Below are positions 1 to 8,542 of a stretch of 14,675 bases of DNA, in pieces. The stretch is taken from assembly GCA_038254585.1 (NCBI GenBank), contig JBBSGA010000142.1:1-14675 (forward strand). The letters are read 5' to 3'. This DNA comes from JBBSGA01 sp038254585. GTDB taxonomy: Bacteria; Chloroflexota; Chloroflexia; Chloroflexales; Kallotenuaceae. The first letter of the stretch is position 1; each line of letters opens with the position of its first letter. The position numbers and the translations under genes were made by a program. Under the pieces are notes generated by a model, which was not told the origin of the DNA, did no database searches, and saw nothing but the letters and a program-made list of their open reading frames with translations.

Positions 1-183
1 CCGGAGCAGCAGTACGGTGTTCCAAGCTTGTCACAAGCCGAGAAGCCTCCGACCAAGACAACTCGTCCGAGGTTAGAGCGTCAAAATCGGCCTACAAAGC
101 CATGCGTTTGTAGAACATGTGTCTAATCTAACATTGTCCAATTAGCTGGCGATCCAAATTCACCCCACGCTTAAAGGGCATCG
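1..183. other. Upstream region of the iol cluster, no gene recognised
   Basis: This stretch is more AT-rich than the genes that follow. One frame is open from base 1 to a TAA at 124-126 (about 41 codons), but the peptide resembles nothing I recognise, so I do not call it the tail of an upstream gene. A small inverted repeat, CTAAT (123-127) with ATTAG (141-145), lies about 40 bases before iolB and could be an operator. I see no convincing -35/-10 pair. The iolB ribosome binding site, AAAGGG, is at 173-178, five bases before its ATG. Confidence 0.4.
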
Positions 184-1056
184 ATGCAACAATCACCACG
201 GTCTCTGGTTATTCATCCCTCAGATACGCGCGACGGCGTCGTGGTACGGGTGGACCCGGCAGCCGCGGATTGGGATTTGCTCCATTTCGAGGCACGCCAG
301 TTGGCGCCCCGAGCAATCTGGAGCTGGCAGACGGGCGGTAACGAGCTGGGACTGATGGTGCTTGGCGGTACATGCGCCGTGCGCTCGAATCGCGGCAGCT
401 GGGAAAGTGTCGGCGGGAGGGCGAACGTCTTCGCCGGCTTACCCCATGCGCTCTATCTTCCGCGCGAGACCAACTTCTCCGTGACGGCGCTGTCGCCGTG
501 TGAGATCGCCTACGCGTGGTGCGCCGCGGAAAAAGACTACCCGGCGCGGCTGATCACGCCGGAGGAGGTCGGGATCGAGATCCGCGGCGGCGACAACGTC
601 ACGCGGCAGATCAACAGCGTCATCCCGCCCGGCTTTCCATGTGACCGGCTGGTAATGGTCGAGGTCTACACGCCCGCGGGCAACTGGTCCAGCTTTCCGC
701 CGCACAAGCACGACGTTCACCGGACCGCGGCCGACGGGAGTCTGATCGAGGCGGACCTCGAAGAGGTCTACTTCTATAAGTTCGAGCGGCCCGGCGGCTT
801 CGCCTACCAGCGGATCTACACCGACGATCGCTCCACCGACGAGCTGCTGCTCTGCCAGGAGTGCGACCTGGTACTCGTCCCCTACGGCTACCATCCCGTG
901 GTCGCCGCGCCCGGCTCCATGGCCTACTACCTCAATTTCCTGGCCGGATCCGCGCAGTCACTCGCCGCGAGCGACGATCCAAACTATGCCTGGATCAAAG
1001 AGAGCTACACCGGCACCGACCCGCGTGTTCCACTCTATCCCACGGGCGGCATGTGA
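184..1056 (+). CDS. iolB: 5-deoxy-glucuronate isomerase (IolB)
   Basis: IolB converts 5-deoxy-D-glucuronate, the IolD product, to 5-dehydro-2-deoxy-D-gluconate in cytoplasmic myo-inositol breakdown. The 290-residue protein has the two-cupin layout and usual length of the KduI/IolB family. The second cupin carries the family signature: SSFPPHKHD (169-177) supplies His174 and His176, LEEVYFYKF (192-200) supplies a glutamate, RIYTDDRSTDE (210-220) follows, and His237 in PYGYHP is the likely fourth metal ligand. The ATG at 184 has AAAGGG five bases upstream. IolC begins 59 bases downstream, and iolC, iolD and iolE continue on the same strand, which supports the assignment. The N-terminal cupin lacks metal-binding histidines, as is normal for the family. 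The identification is secure. Confidence 0.95.
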   Translation: MQQSPRSLVIHPSDTRDGVVVRVDPAAADWDLLHFEARQLAPRAIWSWQTGGNELGLMVLGGTCAVRSNRGSWESVGGRANVFAGLPHALYLPRETNFSVTALSPCEIAYAWCAAEKDYPARLITPEEVGIEIRGGDNVTRQINSVIPPGFPCDRLVMVEVYTPAGNWSSFPPHKHDVHRTAADGSLIEADLEEVYFYKFERPGGFAYQRIYTDDRSTDELLLCQECDLVLVPYGYHPVVAAPGSMAYYLNFLAGSAQSLAASDDPNYAWIKESYTGTDPRVPLYPTGGM

Positions 1057-1115
1057 GAGATAAGCGCCTGAGAACCCGGGCCGGCCAGCACTAATCAACG
1101 TTAAGGACGGACACA

Positions 1116-2105
1116 TTGGCCGAGCGAACCTACGACATCCTCTGTATGGGCCGGAGCTCGATCGACCTTTATGCGCATCAGATCGGCGTTCCGATGACCG
1201 AGGTCACGAGCTTCGACGCGTACATCGGGGGCTGCCCGACAAACGTCAGCGTCGGGACGCGGCGTCTGGGGCTGCGCTCAGTCCTGCTGACAGCAGTCGG
1301 AGCAGATCAGGTTGGCGACTTCGTGCTCAACTTTCTCGACAGGGAGACCGTCGAGACGCGCTTCATCCCGCGCAAGCCCGACCGCCGGACCAGCGCCGTG
1401 CTTATGAGCATCCAGCCTCCAGATCACTTTCCGCTGACGATGTACCGCGACAATTGCGCGGACATCGGCCTGACGATCGACGATGTGCATGCAGCCCCGA
1501 TCGGCGAGAGCCGGCTGCTCTTCATCACTGGAACAGGCGTAAGCCAGGAGCCGAGCCGCAGCGCAACCTTTCTCGCGGCTGAGATAGCACGTGAGGAAGG
1601 GACAAGCGTCGTCGTCGACCTCGATTACCGCCCGGTGGCCTGGCAGGATATCCGCGCCTTCGGACCGACAGTCCGGGCGCTGCTCCGGGGCGCAGACCTA
1701 GCCATCGGCACAGAGGAGGAGGTTCTGGCAGCGGGCGGCATGGCAGCAGGGCCGGAAAGCCTCGACAAGGCGATCGGCGCGCTCCTGGCAACCGGGATCG
1801 GCGTCCTGATTCTGAAACGTGGCGAGCGCGGCGCGACGATCTACACATCGGACGGTGCGGGCCGTCCCCATTTGACGGACGTCCCCGCCTACCCAATCGA
1901 GGTGCTGAACGTGCTTGGAGCCGGAGACGCCTTCGCCAGCGGCTTCCTCTACGGCTACCTCCAGGGTTGGCCGCTCGATCGGTCGGTGCGTCTCGGGAAT
2001 GCGACCGGCGCGATCGTCGTCACGCGCCATGGCTGCGCCAACTTCATGCCGACGATGCCGGAGGTCGACGCGTTTACCGCGGGATATCGGCAAAGCGAAG
2101 GATAA
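1116..2105 (+). CDS. iolC: 5-dehydro-2-deoxygluconokinase (IolC), PfkB family
   Basis: IolC phosphorylates 5-dehydro-2-deoxy-D-gluconate with ATP, giving the 6-phosphate that the IolJ aldolase cleaves. This 329-residue PfkB/ribokinase-fold protein shows the N-terminal PfkB signature (IGGCPTNVSVGTRRLGL, 37-53), the substrate-lid region around 90-115, the DLDYRP strand typical of IolC (168-173), and the C-terminal anion-hole motif NVLGAGDAFASG (265-276) with Asp271 as the expected catalytic base. The start is a TTG at 1116, preceded by AAGGACGG at 1103-1110; no ATG gives a full N-terminal strand. The stop codon lies five bases before iolD, and the AAGGA serving iolD overlaps the end of iolC, so the two are probably translationally coupled. 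Other sugar kinases share the fold, but the neighbours settle the role. Confidence 0.95.
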   Translation: MAERTYDILCMGRSSIDLYAHQIGVPMTEVTSFDAYIGGCPTNVSVGTRRLGLRSVLLTAVGADQVGDFVLNFLDRETVETRFIPRKPDRRTSAVLMSIQPPDHFPLTMYRDNCADIGLTIDDVHAAPIGESRLLFITGTGVSQEPSRSATFLAAEIAREEGTSVVVDLDYRPVAWQDIRAFGPTVRALLRGADLAIGTEEEVLAAGGMAAGPESLDKAIGALLATGIGVLILKRGERGATIYTSDGAGRPHLTDVPAYPIEVLNVLGAGDAFASGFLYGYLQGWPLDRSVRLGNATGAIVVTRHGCANFMPTMPEVDAFTAGYRQSEG

Positions 2106-2110
2106 CAACG

Positions 2111-3997
<1,887 letters not shown>

Positions 3998-4111
3998 ACT
4001 GTGAACGATGCGCACCCTGCCCCGACGCCTGACCGGCGGGCATCAAGAAGTAGCCCTTGACCGAGCCGAAAGGGTGCAGTAGATGCTTGACAAGCTAGCG
4101 GAATAAGAAAG
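3998..4111 (+). other. Structured iolD-iolE spacer with nested inverted repeats
   Basis: This 114-base gap holds a perfect 7-base inverted repeat, GCACCCT (4012-4018) and AGGGTGC (4071-4077). Inside it is a second stem, GCC/GGC (4019-4021 with 4039-4041) continuing as CGCC/GGCG (4026-4029 with 4035-4038) around a TGACC loop. CCCTT (4054-4058) can instead pair with AAGGG (4070-4074), which would break the outer stem. No T-tract follows, so this is not an intrinsic terminator. It may be an mRNA processing or stability element, or an attenuator. No riboswitch family is recognised. Confidence 0.4.
4057..4085 (+). promoter_or_regulatory. Possible sigma-70-type promoter for iolE
   Basis: TTGACC at 4057-4062 matches five of six consensus -35 bases and stands 17 bases from TAGATG at 4080-4085, a poor -10. 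Transcription would begin near 4092, about 20 bases before the iolE ATG. It overlaps the right arm of the inverted repeat in this spacer. This is a weak candidate; iolE may simply be read through from iolD. Confidence 0.25.
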
Positions 4112-5017
4112 ATGAGCGAAATCCAGATCGCGAACGCGCCCTGCTCCTGGGGCATACTCGAGTTCGATCTCCAAGGCGAATCGATCGAGTATCCGCGGGT
4201 CCTAGACGAGATTCGTGCAACGGGCTACAGCGGCACCGAGCTCGGGGACTACGGCTTCATGCCGACCGAGGCCGCGGAGCTCCACGCCGAGCTGGCAGCG
4301 CGAGATCTCGCATTGGTCGGCGCATTTGTGCCGGTCGCGCTCGCGCGGTCGGAGGCCCATGCCGAAGGTGCCGACGCTGCGCTCAAGATCGCCCGGCTGC
4401 TGCGTGAGACCGCGGGCAGCGGGCCTTTGATCGTCCTAGCCGACGATAACGGCAAGGTGCCGGAGCGAACCCGGCATGCCGGCCGCATTCGCCCCGAGCA
4501 AGGACTCGACACGGCGACGTGGAAGATATTCGCCCGGGGAGCTGAGCAAGCCGCCCAGGCTGTGCGCGACGAAACAGGACTGCGCACCGTCTTCCATCAC
4601 CATGGCGCCGGATACGTGGAGACGCCGGACGAAATTGAGCGGCTCCTGGATCAGACCGACCCACAGCTGCTTGGTCTCTGCCTCGACACGGGCCACTATA
4701 GCTACGGTGGCGGCGACCCGGTCGAGGCCCTAAAGCGCTACCGCGATCGGATCTGGCACGTCCACTTCAAAGATTGCCACCCGCGCATCGCACAGCAAGC
4801 ACGGACCGAGAACTGGGACTACTTCGAGGCCGTGCGCCAGGGTGTTTTCTGCGAGCTCGGAAAGGGCAGCGTCGACTTCGCCGGCTTCACGGCGGAGCTG
4901 CGCCGGCAGGGCTACGCGGGCTGGATCGTCGTAGAGCAGGATGTTCTTCCCGGCCTGGGCATGCCTGCCGAGAGCGCGTCACGGAACCGGGCATTTCTAC
5001 GCTCGATCGGGTTATGA
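4112..5017 (+). CDS. iolE: myo-inosose-2 dehydratase (IolE)
   Basis: IolE removes water from 2-keto-myo-inositol (scyllo-inosose) to give 3D-(3,5/4)-trihydroxycyclohexane-1,2-dione, the IolD substrate. The 301-residue protein is an AP-endonuclease-2/xylose-isomerase-like TIM barrel of typical IolE length. Its N-terminus, IANAPCSWGILEF (6-18), is characteristic of the inosose dehydratase group. Likely metal or substrate ligands lie in FHHHGAG (161-167), LCLDTGHY (189-196), WHVHFKD (215-221) and around Glu248. The ATG at 4112 is the only start that preserves this N-terminus. Its ribosome binding site is weak (purine-rich GCGGAATAAGAAAG just before it). The gene follows iolD after a structured 114-base spacer. 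A generic sugar epimerase is possible from the fold alone, but the context makes IolE nearly certain. Confidence 0.93.
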   Translation: MSEIQIANAPCSWGILEFDLQGESIEYPRVLDEIRATGYSGTELGDYGFMPTEAAELHAELAARDLALVGAFVPVALARSEAHAEGADAALKIARLLRETAGSGPLIVLADDNGKVPERTRHAGRIRPEQGLDTATWKIFARGAEQAAQAVRDETGLRTVFHHHGAGYVETPDEIERLLDQTDPQLLGLCLDTGHYSYGGGDPVEALKRYRDRIWHVHFKDCHPRIAQQARTENWDYFEAVRQGVFCELGKGSVDFAGFTAELRRQGYAGWIVVEQDVLPGLGMPAESASRNRAFLRSIGL

Positions 5018-5079
5018 TACCCAGATGTGCCAAGCGCTGGCTCAGGCCGGCTGGCGAGCCATGTACAGGACGGGTGGGG

Positions 5080-5085
5080 TATAAT
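5080..5085 (+). promoter_or_regulatory. -10 box (TATAAT) upstream of pgsA
   Basis: A perfect TATAAT sits 66 bases before the pgsA start in the 133-base gap after iolE. No recognisable -35 lies 16-18 bases upstream, and the TGn extension is absent. Transcription would start near 5092, which would let pgsA be expressed independently of the inositol genes. Confidence 0.45.
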
Positions 5086-5150
5086 GCAGCCAATCACGAG
5101 CAGAGGCTGTCCGACGTGATCGGCCCGAATGGCGAAGAGGAGCGTGGTCT

Positions 5151-5786
5151 GTGAGTGCGCGAAGTATCCCTAACTATCTCGGCCTCTTCCGCATTCTGGT
5201 AACGCCGTTGTTGATCTGGCTGATCCTGCATGGCACTCCCGATGCGGACCTCTGGGCGGTACTCCTGTTGCTGATCATCGCCGGGAGCGACATCGCCGAC
5301 GGGCCGATCGCGCGGCGGATGAACGTGGTTTCACCGCTCGGCATCTTTCTCGACACCAGCTCGGACAAGGTCTTTGTCGCAGGCGCCCTGGTACCGATGG
5401 CCGAGCGTGGCATCGTTTCATCGTGGATCGTCGTGGCGATCATCGCGCGCGATTTCCTGGTCTCGGGACTCAGATCCTACGCGGCGGCAGAAGGTGAGAT
5501 CATTCCGGCCCGAGCCTGGGGCAAGCAAAAGCTGATCTTCATCATCATCGCGATCGTCTGGCAGCTTTTCCAGGACAATGCGCACCTCGGGGGCGTCTTC
5601 GCGCATGGGGGACCGGCGATCGACGTCTTGCTCAGGTTGACGCCGTTTGTCTGGACGATAGCGCTGCTCTGGACAATGCTATCAGGGGGGGAGTACCTGG
5701 CTGGCGGCTGGCGACTCCTGCGCAGAGGCTGGACGCCCAAGGTGCGCCCACACCTCAAAGGGCGTCCAGATGATCGTAGCTCCTGA
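5151..5786 (+). CDS. pgsA: CDP-diacylglycerol-glycerol-3-phosphate 3-phosphatidyltransferase (PgsA)
   Basis: PgsA joins CDP-diacylglycerol and glycerol-3-phosphate to form phosphatidylglycerophosphate, the precursor of phosphatidylglycerol and cardiolipin, in the cytoplasmic membrane. The 211-residue protein carries a complete CDP-alcohol phosphatidyltransferase motif, D-x2-D-G-x2-A-R-x8-G-x3-D-x3-D: Asp47, Asp50, Gly51, Ala54, Arg55, Gly64, Asp68 and Asp72. The N-terminus SIPNYLGLFRI (5-15) is the usual PgsA opening (IPNxLTxxRI), and several hydrophobic segments follow. The GTG start at 5151 is preceded by AAGAGGAG at 5135-5142 with an eight-base spacer. The product could use a different alcohol (for example inositol phosphate, as in archaetidyl- or phosphatidylinositol-phosphate synthases), which is worth noting beside iol genes. 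The N-terminal motif favours glycerol phosphate, and the iol genes are catabolic. Confidence 0.9.
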   Translation: MSARSIPNYLGLFRILVTPLLIWLILHGTPDADLWAVLLLLIIAGSDIADGPIARRMNVVSPLGIFLDTSSDKVFVAGALVPMAERGIVSSWIVVAIIARDFLVSGLRSYAAAEGEIIPARAWGKQKLIFIIIAIVWQLFQDNAHLGGVFAHGGPAIDVLLRLTPFVWTIALLWTMLSGGEYLAGGWRLLRRGWTPKVRPHLKGRPDDRSS

Positions 5787-5801
5787 ACGCCAATCGTCTG
5801 G
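5761..5801. terminator. Hairpin at the 3' end of pgsA, terminator-like without a T-tract
   Basis: CCAGATGAT (5766-5774) pairs with ATCGTCTGG (5793-5801) over nine positions, one of them a G-U wobble, with the pgsA stop codon in the loop. A competing stem, GGCGT (5761-5765) with ACGCC (5787-5791), overlaps it. No run of T follows on either strand. It lies between converging transcripts and may act as a bidirectional end signal or barrier. This is a tentative call. Confidence 0.35.
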
Positions 5802-5824
5802 TAGCTACTACTCAATACGAGGGG

Positions 5825-6049
5825 TCACGGGCGATGGTGGGGCAGCGTGAACCTGGAGCAGGTTCCCTGGCCCACAGCGCTTTCGGCCCAGATCGCTCCG
5901 CCATGCGCCTCGACCAGCCCGCAGGAGATGAAGAGACCGAGCCCACTGCCGCGAACACGGCGCCCGTGCTCGTTTGGAACCCGATAGAAGTGCTCGAAGA
6001 CCTGGAAAAGGTGTTCAGGCGCAATCCCTTCGCCCTGATCGACGCCTGC
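5825..6049 (-). pseudogene. C-terminal remnant of a sensor histidine kinase (HATPase_c)
   Basis: About 74 codons encode only the last part of a histidine-kinase ATPase domain: the G1 box (VDQGEGI), F box (FEHFYRV), G2 box (GSGLGLFI), then EAHGGAIWAES and GQGTCSRFTLP, closed by TGA at 5825-5827. The sensor, HAMP/PAS, phospho-acceptor histidine (H box) and N box are missing. The similarity begins just before the G1 box, about 17 bases after the rpoN stop. The same frame further upstream lies inside rpoN and shows no kinase similarity. The fragment has no start codon or ribosome binding site of its own and cannot bind ATP alone. It probably rides on the rpoN transcript. It is most likely a deletion or rearrangement scar; an assembly join is the alternative. 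Confidence 0.75.
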
Positions 6050-6065
6050 ACGGCGGCCGCAGGGT

Positions 6066-7454
6066 TCAGCGGAGTGTCGACGCGAGGATACCCAGCTGAT
6101 TACGATACTTAGCGACTGTGCGTCGTGCGACATCGAAGCCGTGCTCGCGAAGCATTTCCACCAGCTCCTGATCCGTCAGCGGCCGTCGCTCCTTCGTGAT
6201 GAGCTCCAGGAGTACATCTTTGACGCTGAGCGATGCCGTGAAGAAATGGCTGAAGGGAATGACCTCGTGCGAAGGAATCTGAACGTGCTTGTTGGCAGTA
6301 GCGCGGCTGACCGTCGACTCGTGCACGCCGATCGCGCCGGCGACCTCCGCGCGGGTCAGCGGCGCCAGGTAGCGCACGCCGTGGCGGAGAAAAGGCTCCT
6401 GGCGCGCGATCAGGTACTGGGCGATGCGCCGGATCGTCTCGCGACGTTGGCGGAGATTGGTCAGGAAGAGCTGCGCCCGGCCGACAAACTGTGTGAGGTG
6501 GTCCTTCTCTTCGGGTGTCACCTGGGCATCCTCGCCGCGCGCCGGCTGGCGTACCAGCTCCTGATAGAGCGGGCTCAAACGGAGGAAATAGCGCTGCGAC
6601 TCGACGACCTCGGCCACCAGAACGCCTTCCTCATCACGGATGATGACATCTGGCGTGAGATACGGTGTTTGCGACGGATTCACCGCGCCGTCGATGCCCG
6701 TACGCTCGAGCGGATAAGGGCGCAGGTGGTGGCGGATGAAGTCGCGGGCCTCGACAACCATTTCATAAGGCACACCCAGTGATTGGGCGATTGCACCATA
6801 GCGGTGTTCGCCCAGGTCACGCCAGTGTTCGGTAATGATCCGCTCGACGTGGGGATGGGTCACTTCCTCGAGCGCAAGACGCCGCAGCTGCAGCAGGAGG
6901 CACTCGGGGACGTCGCGGGCGCCCACGCCGACAGGTGCGACCTCCTGTAGCTTTCTCAGCACGCGCTCGACCCGGCTCGACTCGACGTTAAGCGTCGCGG
7001 CGACCTCGTCGACGGTCGTGTCGAGATAGCCCTGCTCGTCGAGACTTCCAATGAGGTACTCGGCGATGAAATGGTCCTCCACCGACAAACTGGCACGCAG
7101 ATCGCGGACGAGACTTTCCGAGAGGGTAGGAGGCGCCGCCACAAGCATCAGCGGATCGAACTCGTCGTCGTCGCTGGCCAGTGTATAGTCCTCCCGTTCG
7201 GAGTCCATGATGCGCATATCTTCCTGCAAACAATAGATGCAGGTCGTACCCGAGAGCGGCCGCCCGCAGCGCTGGCAGAGAGCCTCCTCGGACTCCATCA
7301 GCTCGAGCGCAGGATTTTCCTCCAGCTCCTGCTGAATTGCCTGCTGGAGCTCCAGCGTCGAGAGGATGAGCATATTGTTGAGCGCGATGAGCGCCGGGGA
7401 GGCCTTCATCTGCATCTGAACCTGCAAGCCCATCATCATCGACATATCGGTCAT
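6066..7454 (-). CDS. rpoN: RNA polymerase sigma-54 factor (RpoN) with a four-cysteine motif
   Basis: RpoN directs RNA polymerase to -24/-12 promoters, which need AAA+ enhancer-binding activators. The 462-residue protein is complete. Region I opens with a Met/Gln-rich stretch and has LSTLELQQAIQQELEENPAL (about 32-51). The core-binding domain covers about 100-280 (GSLDEQGYLD, VAPVGVGARD). The DNA-binding helix-turn-helix includes IGVHESTVSRATANKHVQIP, and the RpoN box ARRTVAKYR is at 443-451. An unusual C-x2-C-x8-C-x2-C motif (Cys60, 63, 72, 75) sits between region I and the acidic region II. I chose ATG 7454 because GGAAGGAG lies nine bases upstream and region I begins there; an upstream GTG at 7529 would only add unlike sequence. 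No enhancer-binding activator is encoded in the window. Confidence 0.96.
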   Translation of the reverse strand: MTDMSMMMGLQVQMQMKASPALIALNNMLILSTLELQQAIQQELEENPALELMESEEALCQRCGRPLSGTTCIYCLQEDMRIMDSEREDYTLASDDDEFDPLMLVAAPPTLSESLVRDLRASLSVEDHFIAEYLIGSLDEQGYLDTTVDEVAATLNVESSRVERVLRKLQEVAPVGVGARDVPECLLLQLRRLALEEVTHPHVERIITEHWRDLGEHRYGAIAQSLGVPYEMVVEARDFIRHHLRPYPLERTGIDGAVNPSQTPYLTPDVIIRDEEGVLVAEVVESQRYFLRLSPLYQELVRQPARGEDAQVTPEEKDHLTQFVGRAQLFLTNLRQRRETIRRIAQYLIARQEPFLRHGVRYLAPLTRAEVAGAIGVHESTVSRATANKHVQIPSHEVIPFSHFFTASLSVKDVLLELITKERRPLTDQELVEMLREHGFDVARRTVAKYRNQLGILASTLR

Positions 7455-7510
7455 CGCATCATGCTCCTTCCAGGGCATCCATGGCGAACGTCGCCAGGAT
7501 CCAGCAACAT
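7451..7510 (-). other. Possible 19-codon leader ORF overlapping the rpoN start
   Basis: In the rpoN 5' leader an ATG at 7510 opens a 19-codon frame whose TGA overlaps the rpoN start codon as ATGA, a classic translational-coupling arrangement. A GGGAG lies just upstream but only three bases from the ATG, which is closer than usual. The frame contains the rpoN ribosome binding site, so translating it would affect access to that site. The peptide has no recognised features. This may be chance. Confidence 0.25.
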
Positions 7511-7521
7511 TAGCTCCCGCC

Positions 7522-7538
7522 TGGCTCACTGCGAGCCA
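7522..7538. promoter_or_regulatory. Palindrome at the rpoN transcription start
   Basis: TGGCTC (7522-7527) and GAGCCA (7533-7538) form a perfect 6-base inverted repeat with a five-base centre. It touches the last base of the rpoN -10 box and spans the predicted transcription start near 7531. It could be an operator or a stabilising 5' mRNA hairpin. On the minus strand it also reads TGG-N10-GC, loosely like a -24/-12 element. Confidence 0.4.
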
Positions 7539-7546
7539 TTATAGCA
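7538..7546 (-). promoter_or_regulatory. Extended -10 promoter (TGCTATAAT) for rpoN
   Basis: On the minus strand a perfect TATAAT is preceded by TGC, the TGn extended -10 element, which can replace a -35 (none is seen). Predicted start is near 7531, giving a leader of about 77 bases before the rpoN ATG at 7454. It begins at the end of the moxR terminator T-tract, so rpoN appears to have its own housekeeping-sigma promoter. Confidence 0.6.
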
Positions 7547-7564
7547 AAAAAGGCCCCGCGAACC
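7546..7564 (-). terminator. Probable intrinsic terminator of moxR
   Basis: On the minus strand GGTTCGCGGGGCC (7564-7552) can fold into a short GC/GU stem immediately followed by six T (7551-7546). It starts at the last base of the moxR stop codon. The stem is weak, with two G-U pairs, so termination may be partial. The last T of the tract is the first base of the extended -10 of rpoN. Confidence 0.45.
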
Positions 7565-8532
7565 TATTCGACAGGGACCGGCACCGTCTCCACGATCTGC
7601 CGCACGACGGCCACCGCACTACGCCCGCGAAGGCGCGCCTCGGCCTGCAAAACAAGCCGGTGTGCCAGCAGGTCGGGCGCGAGCTCTTTCACATCGTCGG
7701 GAAGGACGAAGTGCCGGCCGCGCAGCGCGGCAAGCGCCTGGCTACCTCGATAGAGCGCTAACGAGCCACGTGGGCTCGCTCCTAGCTCAATCGCATCATT
7801 GGTGCGGGTGGCACGCACGACCGCGACGATATAGCGACGGATAACATCGCTGACCGTAACGTCGGAGCTCAGCCGCTGGAGGCCGATGATCTGTGCCGGC
7901 GTTACGACAGGCGCGAGTGTCGCAAGCGGATCCGCGCCGCTAAAGCGCACGAGAATCGCCTCTTCCTCATCCTCCTCGGGATAACCCAGCGTCAGCTTCA
8001 GAAAAAAGCGGTCGACCTGTGCCTCAGGCAGTGGAAAGGTCCCCTCAAGCTCAATGGGGTTCTGCGTCGCAACCACCAGGAACGGGCGAAGCAGCGGCCG
8101 GGTCTCGCCGTCGAGCGTAACTGTACGCTCCTGCATCGCTTCGAGCAGCGCCGACTGCGTGCGGGGTGTGGCCCGGTTGATCTCGTCCGCGAGGATCACC
8201 TGCCCAAAAATCGGGCCGGGGCGAAACTCGAACTCGCTGTGCTTCTGATTGAAAAAGGTCAGGCCCGTCACATCAGACGGAAGGAGGTCTGGAGTGAACT
8301 GAATCCGGCGGAACTCACAGTCTAGCGAGCGCGCTAGCGCACGCGCCAAGGTCGTCTTGCCAGTTCCGGGTACATCTTCCAGGAGAACGTGCCCCTCGCA
8401 GAGCAGCGCAACGAGCAGACGCTCGATAATTGTCTCCTTACCGACAATCACCGAGCCGATGGCCGACTTCAAGGCATTCGCAATCCCGTTCAGGTCGTTA
8501 ACGGAGAGCGCCCCCTCGAGCGTGCCTTGCAT
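7564..8532 (-). CDS. MoxR-family AAA+ ATPase
   Basis: MoxR ATPases are cytoplasmic AAA+ chaperone-like proteins that help assemble or activate other proteins, usually together with VWA-domain and DUF58 partners. The 322-residue protein has Walker A PGTGKTT (55-61), the MoxR-typical FTPDLLPSDVTG (79-90), Walker B VILADEINR (112-120), sensor 1 ATQNP (155-159), an arginine finger in EAQVDRF (170-176), and the C-terminal lid with SPRG. Length is normal. The ATG at 8532 lies ten bases after the stop of the upstream membrane-protein gene, with no clear Shine-Dalgarno, so coupled translation is likely. The usual DUF58, transglutaminase and VWA neighbours are absent, so its client is unknown. The family call is firm; the process it serves is not. 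Confidence 0.93.
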   Translation of the reverse strand: MQGTLEGALSVNDLNGIANALKSAIGSVIVGKETIIERLLVALLCEGHVLLEDVPGTGKTTLARALARSLDCEFRRIQFTPDLLPSDVTGLTFFNQKHSEFEFRPGPIFGQVILADEINRATPRTQSALLEAMQERTVTLDGETRPLLRPFLVVATQNPIELEGTFPLPEAQVDRFFLKLTLGYPEEDEEEAILVRFSGADPLATLAPVVTPAQIIGLQRLSSDVTVSDVIRRYIVAVVRATRTNDAIELGASPRGSLALYRGSQALAALRGRHFVLPDDVKELAPDLLAHRLVLQAEARLRGRSAVAVVRQIVETVPVPVE

Positions 8533-8542
8533 TATCGGCCGG

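Noticed and set aside
1..126. An open frame running in from the left edge to TAA at 124-126, as a possible gene tail.
   Set aside because: The roughly 41-residue peptide has no recognisable similarity or gene-like composition, so a truncated upstream gene cannot be supported.
4012..4077. tRNA-like outline: a 7-base acceptor-like stem closing a 66-base segment.
   Set aside because: There is no T-arm sequence (GTTCRANYC), no proper D-arm or anticodon arm, and no CCA-compatible 3' end.
5834..6112. A 92-codon plus-strand open frame between pgsA and rpoN.
   Set aside because: It is antisense to the histidine-kinase remnant, whose motifs are clear, and the frame itself has no recognisable content.
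7455..7529. A longer RpoN starting at GTG 7529.
   Set aside because: The added 25 residues are unlike sigma-54 region I, and ATG 7454 has an ideal GGAAGGAG nine bases upstream.
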